DNA from: Solirubrobacteraceae bacterium
GTDB taxonomy: Bacteria > Actinomycetota > Thermoleophilia > Solirubrobacterales > Solirubrobacteraceae
NCBI GenBank assembly: GCA_016462245.1
Contig: JAEMTR010000055.1
Coordinates: forward strand, 1 to 8,324
DNA: 8,324 bases
Direction of reading: 5' to 3'
Shown: positions 1 through 6,234 of the stretch, piece after piece
How positions within the stretch are numbered: position 1 is the first letter of the stretch
Layout of the letters: each line of letters starts with the position of its first letter
Translations under genes and position numbers: made by a program
The notes under the pieces: model-generated
Seen by the model: only the letters and a program-made list of their open reading frames with translations
What the model was told of the DNA's origin: nothing
The model's database searches: none

Positions 1-342
1 CTTCGCTACTCCCGCCACCTCGCGATTGCCAGAGAGCCCCGCTCCAAGCACGATTTCGGACGGGCCTGCGCTGGAGCTTTCTGCGCCGCCGCCAGAGCTC
101 GTGAGCACCGCGACCAAAACGACGATCAACAACGCGGCCGAGCAGAGCCCGGCGATCAGCAGCCCGGACGGCCGCCGCTGTTTTCCACCGCTGCCCGGAT
201 CGTCCTTACCCGAGCCAGCTGCCGCGGCCTTTTCAGCGCCAGGCTCGGCCGCGCCGCTACGCAGATCGCCCTCGATCTCGCGCAGCCGACGCTCAAGCCC
301 GCTGAGGGTGTCGCGTACGTCGCCTGGCTGCTCGTCGCTCAT
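1..342 (-). CDS. Single-pass membrane protein of unknown function (C-terminus off the left edge)
   Basis: An open minus-strand frame begins at ATG (340-342) and stays open for all 114 codons to the window edge. I do not recognise the family. Residues 1-30 are charged and probably helical or coiled-coil (a run around DTLSGLERRLREIEGDL). Residues 30-57 are an Ala/Gly/Lys/Asp-rich low-complexity linker ending in KQRR, residues 61-80 are a clear hydrophobic transmembrane segment (LLIAGLCSAALLIVVLVAVL), and a Ser/Gly-rich stretch follows. The basic residues just before the segment suggest N-terminus in the cytoplasm and the C-terminal domain outside; the fold of that domain lies beyond the window. 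It starts 32 bp after the sucD stop on the same strand, so read-through from sucCD is likely. The ribosome binding site is weak. The opposite strand is also open here, but the membrane-protein pattern and the operon direction favour the minus strand. Confidence 0.72.
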   Translation of the reverse strand, partial: MSDEQPGDVRDTLSGLERRLREIEGDLRSGAAEPGAEKAAAAGSGKDDPGSGGKQRRPSGLLIAGLCSAALLIVVLVAVLTSSGGGAESSSAGPSEIVLGAGLSGNREVAGVAK

Positions 343-374
343 TGCCCGGCTGACGCTACCTGCTGGCGAATAAT

Positions 375-1250
375 TCAGCCGCCGAGAATCTCGACGGCGA
401 TCTCAGCAACCTGCGTCGGTGTGCGCCCAACGCGCACTCCCTTTGCTTCGAGCGCCTCGGCCTTGGCTGCCGCAGTTCCCTTCGAACCGGAGACGATTGC
501 GCCGGCGTGGCCCATCGTTTTGCCGGGGGGCGCAGTGAAACCGGCGATGTAGCCGACGACCGGCTTCGTCACGTGCTCGCCGATGTACTCGGCGGCCAGC
601 TCTTCGGCGTCGCCGCCAATTTCGCCGCTCATCACGATCAGCTCAGTCTGGTCGTCGTTCTCGAACATCTCGAGCACGTCGATGAAGCTGGTGCCGGGAA
701 TCGGATCGCCGCCAAGCCCAACGATCGACGAGTTGCCAAAGCCCTTCTGGGCTAGCTCATTTCCGATCTGGTAGGTCAGCGTGCCGGAGCGGGACATCAC
801 GCCGATGTTCCCTTCCTTGAAGAACGAGGCCGGAATAATTCCGACGTTGGCTTTGCCCGGCGAAAGCACGCCGGGGCAGTTCGGCCCGATCAGGCGAATA
901 TTCGGCGTCCGCTTGATCTGCGTGTATACGCGTAGCTCGTCGTGGGCGGGAATCCCTTCCGTGATCGCAATGATCGTCTCGATCCCAGCGTCGGCGGCTT
1001 CAAGGATTGAGTCGGCTGCAAACGGTGGCGGCACAAAAATCATTGCCGTGTTCGCGCCGCTCTGCTCGGCGGCGGCGTGGAAGGTGTTGAAGACGGGAAT
1101 CCCCTCGACGTCCTGGCCGCCCTTGCCGGGCGTAACTCCGCTGACGACGTTGGTGCCGTAGTCGCGGTTATTGAGCGTGTGGAAGCGGCCTTCGCTGCCG
1201 GTGATGCCGGCGACGCAGAGGCGAGTTTCAGTTCCGACTAGGACGCTCAT
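375..1250 (-). CDS. sucD: Succinyl-CoA synthetase (succinate-CoA ligase) subunit alpha
   Basis: The alpha subunit of the TCA-cycle enzyme that interconverts succinyl-CoA + NDP + phosphate and succinate + CoA + NTP; it acts in the cytoplasm with SucC. At 291 aa it is full length (about 289 in E. coli). The N-terminal CoA-binding Rossmann domain carries the glycine-rich GITGSEG at 15-21. Further family motifs are ITEGIP (96-101), IGPNCPG (121-127), SRSGTLTY (153-160) and GGDPIPGTSF (180-189). The histidine phosphorylated in catalysis is His248 in GHAGAIVSG (247-255), and Glu210 in GEIGG matches the glutamate that contacts it from the alpha subunit. The ATG overlaps the sucC stop in an ATGA, so translation is probably coupled. 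A good purine-rich ribosome binding site (AAGGGAGA, minus strand, 1257-1264) lies 6 nt upstream inside sucC and supports this start. Confidence 0.97.
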   Translation of the reverse strand: MSVLVGTETRLCVAGITGSEGRFHTLNNRDYGTNVVSGVTPGKGGQDVEGIPVFNTFHAAAEQSGANTAMIFVPPPFAADSILEAADAGIETIIAITEGIPAHDELRVYTQIKRTPNIRLIGPNCPGVLSPGKANVGIIPASFFKEGNIGVMSRSGTLTYQIGNELAQKGFGNSSIVGLGGDPIPGTSFIDVLEMFENDDQTELIVMSGEIGGDAEELAAEYIGEHVTKPVVGYIAGFTAPPGKTMGHAGAIVSGSKGTAAAKAEALEAKGVRVGRTPTQVAEIAVEILGG

Positions 1251-2398
1251 ACTGATTCTCCCTTAGCCAGCGCGACAACCATCTCGGCCGCTTCGTTCAT
1301 CGTCGCTGCCGTGTGCACACCGGGCAGCTTCGCGTCGGCGAGAATCTTGCGTCCCTCGACGTCGTTGGTGCCGTCGAGCCTGACGACGAACGGAACGGTC
1401 GGTTTCGCCGTCGCGAAGGCTTCGATCAGTCCGTTGGCAACCTCGTCGCAGCGCGTGATCCCGCCGAAGATGTTGAAGAGGACGGCTTTGACCTTCTCGT
1501 TCGAGCAGATCACTTCGACCGCGCCGGTGATCGCGTCGGCCTTCGAGCCTCCTCCTGCGTCAAGGAAGTTGGCTGGCTCGCCGCCGTACTGAGCGACGAC
1601 GTCGAGCGTGCTCATCACTAGCCCGGCGCCGTTGCCGAGAATGCCGATGTCGCCGTCGAGCTTGACGTAGGTCAGGCCACGGTCGCGCGCCATCTGCTCT
1701 TGCGGGTCCTCGTCGCTTGGGTCGCGAAGCTTTGCGTTCTCTTCGTGGCGGTAGAGCGCGCTCGGATCGAGCGTGACCTTCGAATCGAGCGCCCTGACCT
1801 TGCGCTCCGGCGTGATGATCACCGGGTTGACCTCAACCAGCAGCGCTTCCTCAGCGATGAACGTTTCGTAGAGGCGGGTGAGGAAGTCGCCGATCGGGCG
1901 GATCAGGTCGGCGTCAATGCCAGCCTCGAAGGCTAGGCGGCGCGCTTCGAACGGCTGGAAGCCGAGCAGCGGATCAACGTGAAGAGTGGCGATCGCCTCG
2001 GGGGTCTCGGCAGAGACCTGCTCGATGTCCATTCCGCCTTGCGTCGAGAGCATCACCAGCGCGGCGCGCGCAGAACGGTCGAAGACGATTGCCGCGTAGT
2101 ACTCAGCCTCGATCTCTGAGGCCTCTTCAATCCAAAGCTCGTAGACCGTGAAGCCTTTGATGTCCATGCCGAGAATCGCCTCAGAGTGCTCGCGCACCTC
2201 TTCTGCGTTGGCCGCGACCTTTACGCCGCCGGCCTTGCCGCGGCCGCCGATCTTGACCTGCGCCTTGACGACGCAGGGGTAGCCGATCTTCTCGGCTGCG
2301 GCGAGCGCTTCGTCGACTGTTCGAGCCGGAATCCCCGATGGAACCGGGATTTCATGACGCGCGAAAAGCTGTTTGCCTTGATATTCGAGCAGGTCCAT
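1247..2398 (-). CDS. sucC: Succinyl-CoA synthetase (succinate-CoA ligase) subunit beta
   Basis: The beta subunit of succinyl-CoA synthetase, which binds the nucleotide and pairs with SucD. At 383 aa it is full length (E. coli 388). The N-terminal ATP-grasp domain begins with the typical MDLLEYQGKQLF and has KAQVKIGGRGKAGGVK (45-60) for nucleotide phosphate binding. EVNPV (189-193) and Asp205 match the Mg-binding Asn/Asp of the family. The C-terminal ligase domain carries GNGAGL (255-260), GGEPANFLDAGGG (272-284) and NIFGGITRCD (309-318). The family's usual STEGG is STQGG here (118-122, Gln120 for Glu). Whether it prefers ADP or GDP cannot be read reliably from sequence; ADP is usual in bacteria. 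It is first in the sucC-sucD-membrane protein unit. No clear Shine-Dalgarno precedes the ATG, so the start rests on the conserved N-terminus. Confidence 0.97.
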   Translation of the reverse strand: MDLLEYQGKQLFARHEIPVPSGIPARTVDEALAAAEKIGYPCVVKAQVKIGGRGKAGGVKVAANAEEVREHSEAILGMDIKGFTVYELWIEEASEIEAEYYAAIVFDRSARAALVMLSTQGGMDIEQVSAETPEAIATLHVDPLLGFQPFEARRLAFEAGIDADLIRPIGDFLTRLYETFIAEEALLVEVNPVIITPERKVRALDSKVTLDPSALYRHEENAKLRDPSDEDPQEQMARDRGLTYVKLDGDIGILGNGAGLVMSTLDVVAQYGGEPANFLDAGGGSKADAITGAVEVICSNEKVKAVLFNIFGGITRCDEVANGLIEAFATAKPTVPFVVRLDGTNDVEGRKILADAKLPGVHTAATMNEAAEMVVALAKGESV

Positions 2399-2457
2399 AG
2401 CGATGCGGAACGGTAGCGGAGAGCGCCCCTTGGCCGTCGCGACCTAGACTAAGCGCG
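2399..2457. promoter_or_regulatory. Divergent intergenic region between sucC and the HAD gene
   Basis: These 59 bp separate the sucC start (minus strand) from the HAD start (plus strand) and must hold promoters for both directions, unless sucC is driven from elsewhere. On the plus strand TAGACT (2445-2450) is a plausible -10 box placed so that transcription would begin at or next to the ATG at 2458. On the minus strand the best -10-like match, TACCGT (2410-2415), is weak. No convincing -35 box or Shine-Dalgarno is seen for either gene. Confidence 0.4.
2445..2450 (+). promoter_or_regulatory. Candidate -10 box for a leaderless HAD transcript
   Basis: TAGACT differs from the consensus TATAAT at two or three positions and ends 7 nt before the ATG at 2458. 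That is the spacing expected if the transcript starts at the start codon, a common arrangement in high-GC actinobacteria. The lack of any Shine-Dalgarno before this ATG agrees. No good -35 element is visible, so the call is tentative. Confidence 0.35.
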
Positions 2458-3141
2458 ATGCCAATTCCCAAAAAGCCCAAATGGGTCACCTTCGATGTCT
2501 ATGGAACTCTGATCGATTGGGAGAGCGGCGTTAAGACCGCGTTTGCCACCGAGGCCAAGCGCAGCGGCTTTGAGATCGAAGATCCGAACGCTGTATTCGA
2601 CCGCTTCGTTGAGCTCCAGCACGAGATCGAAAGCGGCTCCTACGAGCTCTATGCCGAGGTTCTGCGCCGAGTCGCGATGCAGATCGCCGAAGAGATTAAG
2701 TGGGATCTGGAGCCCTCAAGGGCTGGCTTTCTGCCTGATTCGGTGCTGCGCTGGCGCCCGTTCAAGGAGACCAACTTGCAGCTAGGGCGCTTCGCCAAGA
2801 AGTTCGAGACCGGTTTGATCTCCAACATCGATGACCGTCTGCTCGGCGAAACGCGGCGCTACCTGCCGCTTGAGTTCGGCCTCGTTGTGACCGCTCAGCA
2901 GGTTCGCTCCTACAAGCCGGAGCCAGCTCACTTCAAGGAGTTCGCGCGCCGCGTTGGTGGCAAGAAGGATTGGGTTCACATCTGCTGCGGCTACGAGGCC
3001 GACGTGCTGCCGGCGCTGAAGGCCAGAGTTCCCGTGATCTGGGTCAACCGCACGAAGCGCAAGCTCGAGCCGAACGACAAGAAGCCGACGGCCGAGGTCA
3101 AGACGCTGCTGGCCGCCGCGAAGCTGCTCGGCGCTGCCTAG
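2458..3141 (+). CDS. HAD-superfamily hydrolase, haloacid dehalogenase type II-like
   Basis: A 227-aa cytoplasmic HAD hydrolase with the usual single-domain length plus helical cap (about 22-100). Motif I is FDVYGTLIDW (12-21), with nucleophile Asp13. The residue two further on is Tyr15, not the acid/base Asp of HAD phosphatases, which is the pattern of 2-haloacid dehalogenases (subfamily IA/type II). Motif II is SN (Ser122-Asn123 in LISNIDD) and motif III is Lys153 in SYKPEP. Motif IV reads HICCGYEADVLPA (174-186). The downstream Asp182 is kept, but the position that is Asp in phosphatases is Cys. Together these argue against an ordinary phosphatase. The real substrate is unknown, and genes of this type are often named dehalogenase without proof. 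It is probably leaderless and is followed after 12 bp by the MBL-fold gene in the same direction. Confidence 0.85.
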   Translation: MPIPKKPKWVTFDVYGTLIDWESGVKTAFATEAKRSGFEIEDPNAVFDRFVELQHEIESGSYELYAEVLRRVAMQIAEEIKWDLEPSRAGFLPDSVLRWRPFKETNLQLGRFAKKFETGLISNIDDRLLGETRRYLPLEFGLVVTAQQVRSYKPEPAHFKEFARRVGGKKDWVHICCGYEADVLPALKARVPVIWVNRTKRKLEPNDKKPTAEVKTLLAAAKLLGAA

Positions 3142-3153
3142 AAAGCCGTTGGC

Positions 3154-3924
3154 GTGCGAGTTGTCGCGCTAGATCAGGACGTGCTCGTCGGCCGCTCCGC
3201 CTATTGGCAGACGAACTGCATCATCGTCCATCGCGGCGACGAAACGTTCGTCGTCGATTCGCCGCCGCTGCCGGAAGAGCTCGAAGCGCTGGCAGGAGTT
3301 TTGGAGCACGTCGGCTGGAACTGCAGTGGCCTGCTGGCTACTCACGCCGACTGGGATCACCTGCTCGGCCGCCTTGCCTTTCCGCGCCTGGCGCTGGGCT
3401 GCTGCGAAACGAGCGCCGCGCGGCTAACCGCAGAGCCGGGCGCGGCGGCGCGCGAGCTGCGCGCCTTTGACGAGCAGAACTACGTTGAGCGGCCGTCTCC
3501 GCTCTCGCTGGGGCAGGTTCAGGCGCTGCCGGTGCCGGGCGTGCTTGAGATTGGTGATCAAGAGCTGGAGCTTTATCCGGCCGACGGCCACACGGTCGAT
3601 GGAATGGCGATCTTTGTCCCTTGGGCCGAGGTTTTGATCTGCGGCGACTACCTATCGCCGGTTGAGATTCCGATGCTCTCCGGCGGTGGCTCACGCTCCG
3701 CCTACCGTGCCACGCTGGAGCGGCTGGGCGAGCTGGTCGAACGATCCGAGCACGTGATCCCCGGCCATGGCGAGGTGCTGGACCGCACGCGCGCACTGGC
3801 GATCCTTGGCGAGGACCTGAACTACCTTGAGACGCTTGAGCTACCGCTGGCGCGCCGCGGCAGCGAGCAGCAGAAAATTCACGCCGCCAACCTGAAGCTG
3901 ATTGAAGCCGAGCCGGGCGCTTAA
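3154..3924 (+). CDS. Metallo-beta-lactamase-fold hydrolase
   Basis: A 256-aa MBL-fold protein with no signal peptide, so probably cytoplasmic. The metal-binding signature is THADWDH (63-69): His64, Asp66, Asp68 and His69, with Asp66 where the classic HxHxDH has its second His. Later ligands are in order: His146 in ADGHTVDG, Asp165 in CGDYLS and His205 in IPGHGEVLD. The overall layout resembles the glyoxalase II/hydrolase branch of the fold and not true beta-lactamases. The substrate cannot be told; thioesters, lactones and phosphate esters are all used by relatives. GTG at 3154 is the first possible start after the in-frame HAD stop (3139-3141) and leads straight into the first strand (VRVVALDQDVLVG). 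The site GAAAG (3141-3145) is a weak ribosome binding site, so coupling to the HAD gene is likely. Confidence 0.88.
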   Translation: MRVVALDQDVLVGRSAYWQTNCIIVHRGDETFVVDSPPLPEELEALAGVLEHVGWNCSGLLATHADWDHLLGRLAFPRLALGCCETSAARLTAEPGAAARELRAFDEQNYVERPSPLSLGQVQALPVPGVLEIGDQELELYPADGHTVDGMAIFVPWAEVLICGDYLSPVEIPMLSGGGSRSAYRATLERLGELVERSEHVIPGHGEVLDRTRALAILGEDLNYLETLELPLARRGSEQQKIHAANLKLIEAEPGA

Positions 3925-4403
3925 GCGTCGGCGCTGAGGTTGCGGCGCAGGTAGAGGTCGCGGCCGCCGTGGCTGTTCTTGATTCCGAAGCCGAGTGATT
4001 CGTAGAGCTTTAGAGCCGGCTCGTTCGCTTCATTTACGTCAAGTTCGATCCGGCGGCAGTCGCGCGTGGTCGAAGCATGCTGAACCGCAAACTCGGTCAT
4101 CGCCCGTCCGAGGCCGCTGCCGCGCGCCGGCTGCTCGATGAATAGGTCCTCGAGCAGGCAGTCGTTGCCGGCCTGCCAGAGGCCGTAGCGGAAGCGCAGC
4201 TGGCAGACGCCAACGGCCGGTCCGTCAGCGACAGCGCCGAGTAGGTAGTCGGTCGAGTCGCCGCTGATTAACTTTGCGACGCCGTCCGTGAAGTCCTGAT
4301 CGCTGGGCCAGTCGTAGCCAAGGTCGTTGCGGAAGCCGAGCAGTAGCCGCGTGACCTCTTCGGCCTCTTCGACCGATGCGACCCAGACGCGGTGCTCGCT
4401 CAT
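3921..4403 (-). CDS. GNAT-family N-acetyltransferase
   Basis: A 160-aa single-domain GNAT protein that would transfer an acetyl group from acetyl-CoA to an amine. The acetyl-CoA pyrophosphate loop is ARGSGLGRA (93-101), fitting the R/Q-x-x-G-x-G/A rule, after strand 4 (LLEDLFIEQP, 83-92). Motif B follows as LDVNEANEPALKLYESLGF (121-139), with Asn127 and the putative general acid Tyr134. The acceptor (a small amine or a protein lysine or N-terminus) cannot be told. The ATG sits inside the stop of the acyl-CoA carboxylase alpha gene (ATGA, 4400-4403), so it is the last, translationally coupled gene of that operon. No Shine-Dalgarno is seen, as expected for coupling. Its TAA overlaps the TAA of the convergent MBL-fold gene. 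Confidence 0.9.
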   Translation of the reverse strand: MSEHRVWVASVEEAEEVTRLLLGFRNDLGYDWPSDQDFTDGVAKLISGDSTDYLLGAVADGPAVGVCQLRFRYGLWQAGNDCLLEDLFIEQPARGSGLGRAMTEFAVQHASTTRDCRRIELDVNEANEPALKLYESLGFGIKNSHGGRDLYLRRNLSADA

Positions 4404-6178
4404 TCGGGAGGAGCGTCGCTGACGATCCGGGCGATCGTGTCACCAGCGCCGATCGGCGCGCCTTCGGTGATTGGCAGCTCGGCGATCGTTCCAGCCTTGT
4501 GCGCGGTGATCTCATTCTCCATCTTCATCGCTTCGATGATGCAGAGCAGCTGGCCCTCTTCGACCTTGTCGCCGGCCTTGACGACGACCTTCCACATGTT
4601 GCCCTGGAGCGGCGCTTCGACTGTGTCGCCGCCGCCTCCGCTGCTCTTGCGCTCGCCGCGCTTCGGCTTCGGCGCCGATGCCCCGGCGGGCGCAGCGCCG
4701 CCGCTCGGCGGCGGCCCGATTACGTTGACGTCAAAGCGGCGGCCTGAAACCTCAACCGTGTATTGCTGCTCGAGCTGCTCCACGCCATCAGCGTCGATCC
4801 GTTCGACCGGCTGCTCGGGCGCCGTTGACTCAAGCCACGCCTTGTCTTCGGTCAGGTCGCGGCAGATCTCAGCTTTGGCCCACTGCTCGGTCGCCAGCAG
4901 CGCGCTGTGGAACGGGATCAGCGTTGTAAGGCCTTCGATCTCGTACTCGCCGAGCGCGCGCAGCATTCGCGCCGTGGCGTGCTCGCGGTCAACGTCCCAG
5001 ACGATCAGCTTCGCGACCATCGGGTCGTACATCGGCGTAACTTCGCCGTTCTCGCCAACGCCGGAGTCGACGCGCACGCCGGGCCCGGCAGGCTCTACGT
5101 AGCGGCCGATCTTGCCGGGGGCGGGGGCGAAGTTCTTGGCCGCGTTCTCGGCGTTGATGCGGCATTCGATCGCGTGGCCGCGCATCTCAACTTGATCCTG
5201 CGTGACTGAGAGCGGCTCACCGGCGGCGGCGCGGATTCCCTCGCGCACGATGTCAATCCCGGTCACCATCTCGGTCACGCAGTGCTCAACTTGGACTCGC
5301 GTGTTCATTTCGAGGAAGAAGTATTCGCCGTCCTGCAGCATCCCTTCGACCGTTCCAGCACCGACGTAGCCGACGGCCTTGGCGGCGTCGACGCCGATCT
5401 TGCCGATCTTCGCCCGCAGCTCTTCGTCAACGACCCAACTGGCGGCCGGCGCCTCTTCGATCAGCTTCTGGTGGCGGCGCTGGATTGAGCAGTCGCGCTC
5501 GCCAAGGTGGATCGTGTTGCCCTGCGTGTCGGCGAGGATCTGAACTTCGATGTGGCGCGGGTTTGGCAGGTAGCGCTCGATGTAGACGCGGCCGTCGCTG
5601 AAGAACTTCTCGCCTTCGCGCGAGGCGCCTTCGAAGGCCTCTTCGAGCTCATCGGCGGTCAGCGCGACGCGGAAGCCTTTGCCGCCGCCGCCACCGGAAG
5701 CTTTGATTGCGACCGGGTAGCCGACCTCCTCGTCGATGATCTTGCGCGCGAGCTCGACGCTCTCAACCGTCTCTGTTGTGCCTGGGACGATCGGCACGCC
5801 GGAAGCCTGCATCAGCTCGCGGGCCGATGTCTTGCTGCCCATCGATTCGATTGCGCTGGCCGGTGGGCCGATGAAGACGATGTCGTTGTCGGCAAGAAGC
5901 TGCGCAAAAGGGGCGTTCTCGGCGAGGAAGCCGTAGCCAGGGTGAACCGCTTCGGCGCCGCTCTCTTTGATCACTTCGAGCAGCTTCTCGACGTTGAGGT
6001 AGCTCTCGGCGGCCGGGCCAGGGCCGAGCAGGTAGGCCTCGTCGGCGGCCTGAACGTGGAGCGCGTCGCGATCGAGCTCGGAGTAGACGGCGATCGATTT
6101 GATCCCCATCTCCTTGCAGCAACGGATTACGCGGAGTGCGATTTCGCCACGATTGGCGATCAAAATTGAGCTAAACAT
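4400..6178 (-). CDS. Acyl-CoA carboxylase alpha subunit: biotin carboxylase fused to biotin carrier protein (acetyl/propionyl-CoA carboxylase type)
   Basis: This subunit carboxylates its own biotin using ATP and bicarbonate and hands the carboxyl group to the beta subunit, which makes malonyl-CoA or methylmalonyl-CoA. At 592 aa it matches actinobacterial AccA3/PccA-type fused subunits. Biotin carboxylase spans about 1-450: IANRGEIA (7-14), the ATP-binding glycine loop GGGGGKG (162-168), ERDCSIQRRHQK (227-238, with Cys230, His236 and Lys238 as in E. coli biotin carboxylase), and EMNTRVQVEH (290-299, catalytic Arg294 and Glu298). A Pro/Ala/Gly/Lys-rich hinge (about 488-520) leads to the biotinyl domain, where EAMKMENE (549-556) gives biotinylated Lys552. 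The usual HPVTE reads HCVTE (299-303). The substrate cannot be fixed from this subunit, so no symbol is given. The start is set by the conserved MFSSILIANRGE; no Shine-Dalgarno is obvious. It lies 56 bp after the epsilon-like gene and overlaps the GNAT gene by 4 bp. Confidence 0.95.
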   Translation of the reverse strand: MFSSILIANRGEIALRVIRCCKEMGIKSIAVYSELDRDALHVQAADEAYLLGPGPAAESYLNVEKLLEVIKESGAEAVHPGYGFLAENAPFAQLLADNDIVFIGPPASAIESMGSKTSARELMQASGVPIVPGTTETVESVELARKIIDEEVGYPVAIKASGGGGGKGFRVALTADELEEAFEGASREGEKFFSDGRVYIERYLPNPRHIEVQILADTQGNTIHLGERDCSIQRRHQKLIEEAPAASWVVDEELRAKIGKIGVDAAKAVGYVGAGTVEGMLQDGEYFFLEMNTRVQVEHCVTEMVTGIDIVREGIRAAAGEPLSVTQDQVEMRGHAIECRINAENAAKNFAPAPGKIGRYVEPAGPGVRVDSGVGENGEVTPMYDPMVAKLIVWDVDREHATARMLRALGEYEIEGLTTLIPFHSALLATEQWAKAEICRDLTEDKAWLESTAPEQPVERIDADGVEQLEQQYTVEVSGRRFDVNVIGPPPSGGAAPAGASAPKPKRGERKSSGGGGDTVEAPLQGNMWKVVVKAGDKVEEGQLLCIIEAMKMENEITAHKAGTIAELPITEGAPIGAGDTIARIVSDAPPE

Positions 6179-6234
6179 TGAGCCGGGGAGCTTAGCCGCA
6201 GGGCCGATTGAGGGCGGTCTGGGCCATGCGCTAC

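Noticed and set aside
26..373. Plus-strand open frame of 115 codons, Pro/Ser/Ala-rich
   Set aside because: It is antisense to the minus-strand membrane protein, which has a clear transmembrane segment and follows sucD. The Pro/Ser/Arg-rich composition is typical of a shadow frame in GC-rich DNA.
2003..2018. Short inverted repeat GGTCTC-N4-GAGACC within sucC
   Set aside because: Arms of only 6 bp inside a conserved coding stretch are expected by chance in a window this size.
2970..3470. Plus-strand open frame of 166 codons spanning the HAD/MBL junction
   Set aside because: It is out of frame with both well-supported genes and extremely Arg/Ala-rich.
3338..3796. Minus-strand open frame of 152 codons, Arg/Pro/Ala-rich
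   Set aside because: It is antisense to the MBL-fold gene, whose metal ligands are intact; the composition is typical of a shadow frame.
4392..5102. Plus-strand open frame of 236 codons, Ser/Pro-rich
   Set aside because: It is a shadow of the alpha subunit's biotinyl and linker region, with low-complexity composition and no motif.
5507..6169. Plus-strand open frame of 220 codons opposite the carboxylase alpha gene
   Set aside because: It is fully antisense to conserved biotin carboxylase sequence, has no recognisable domain and no ribosome binding site. Long antisense frames are common in GC-rich genes.
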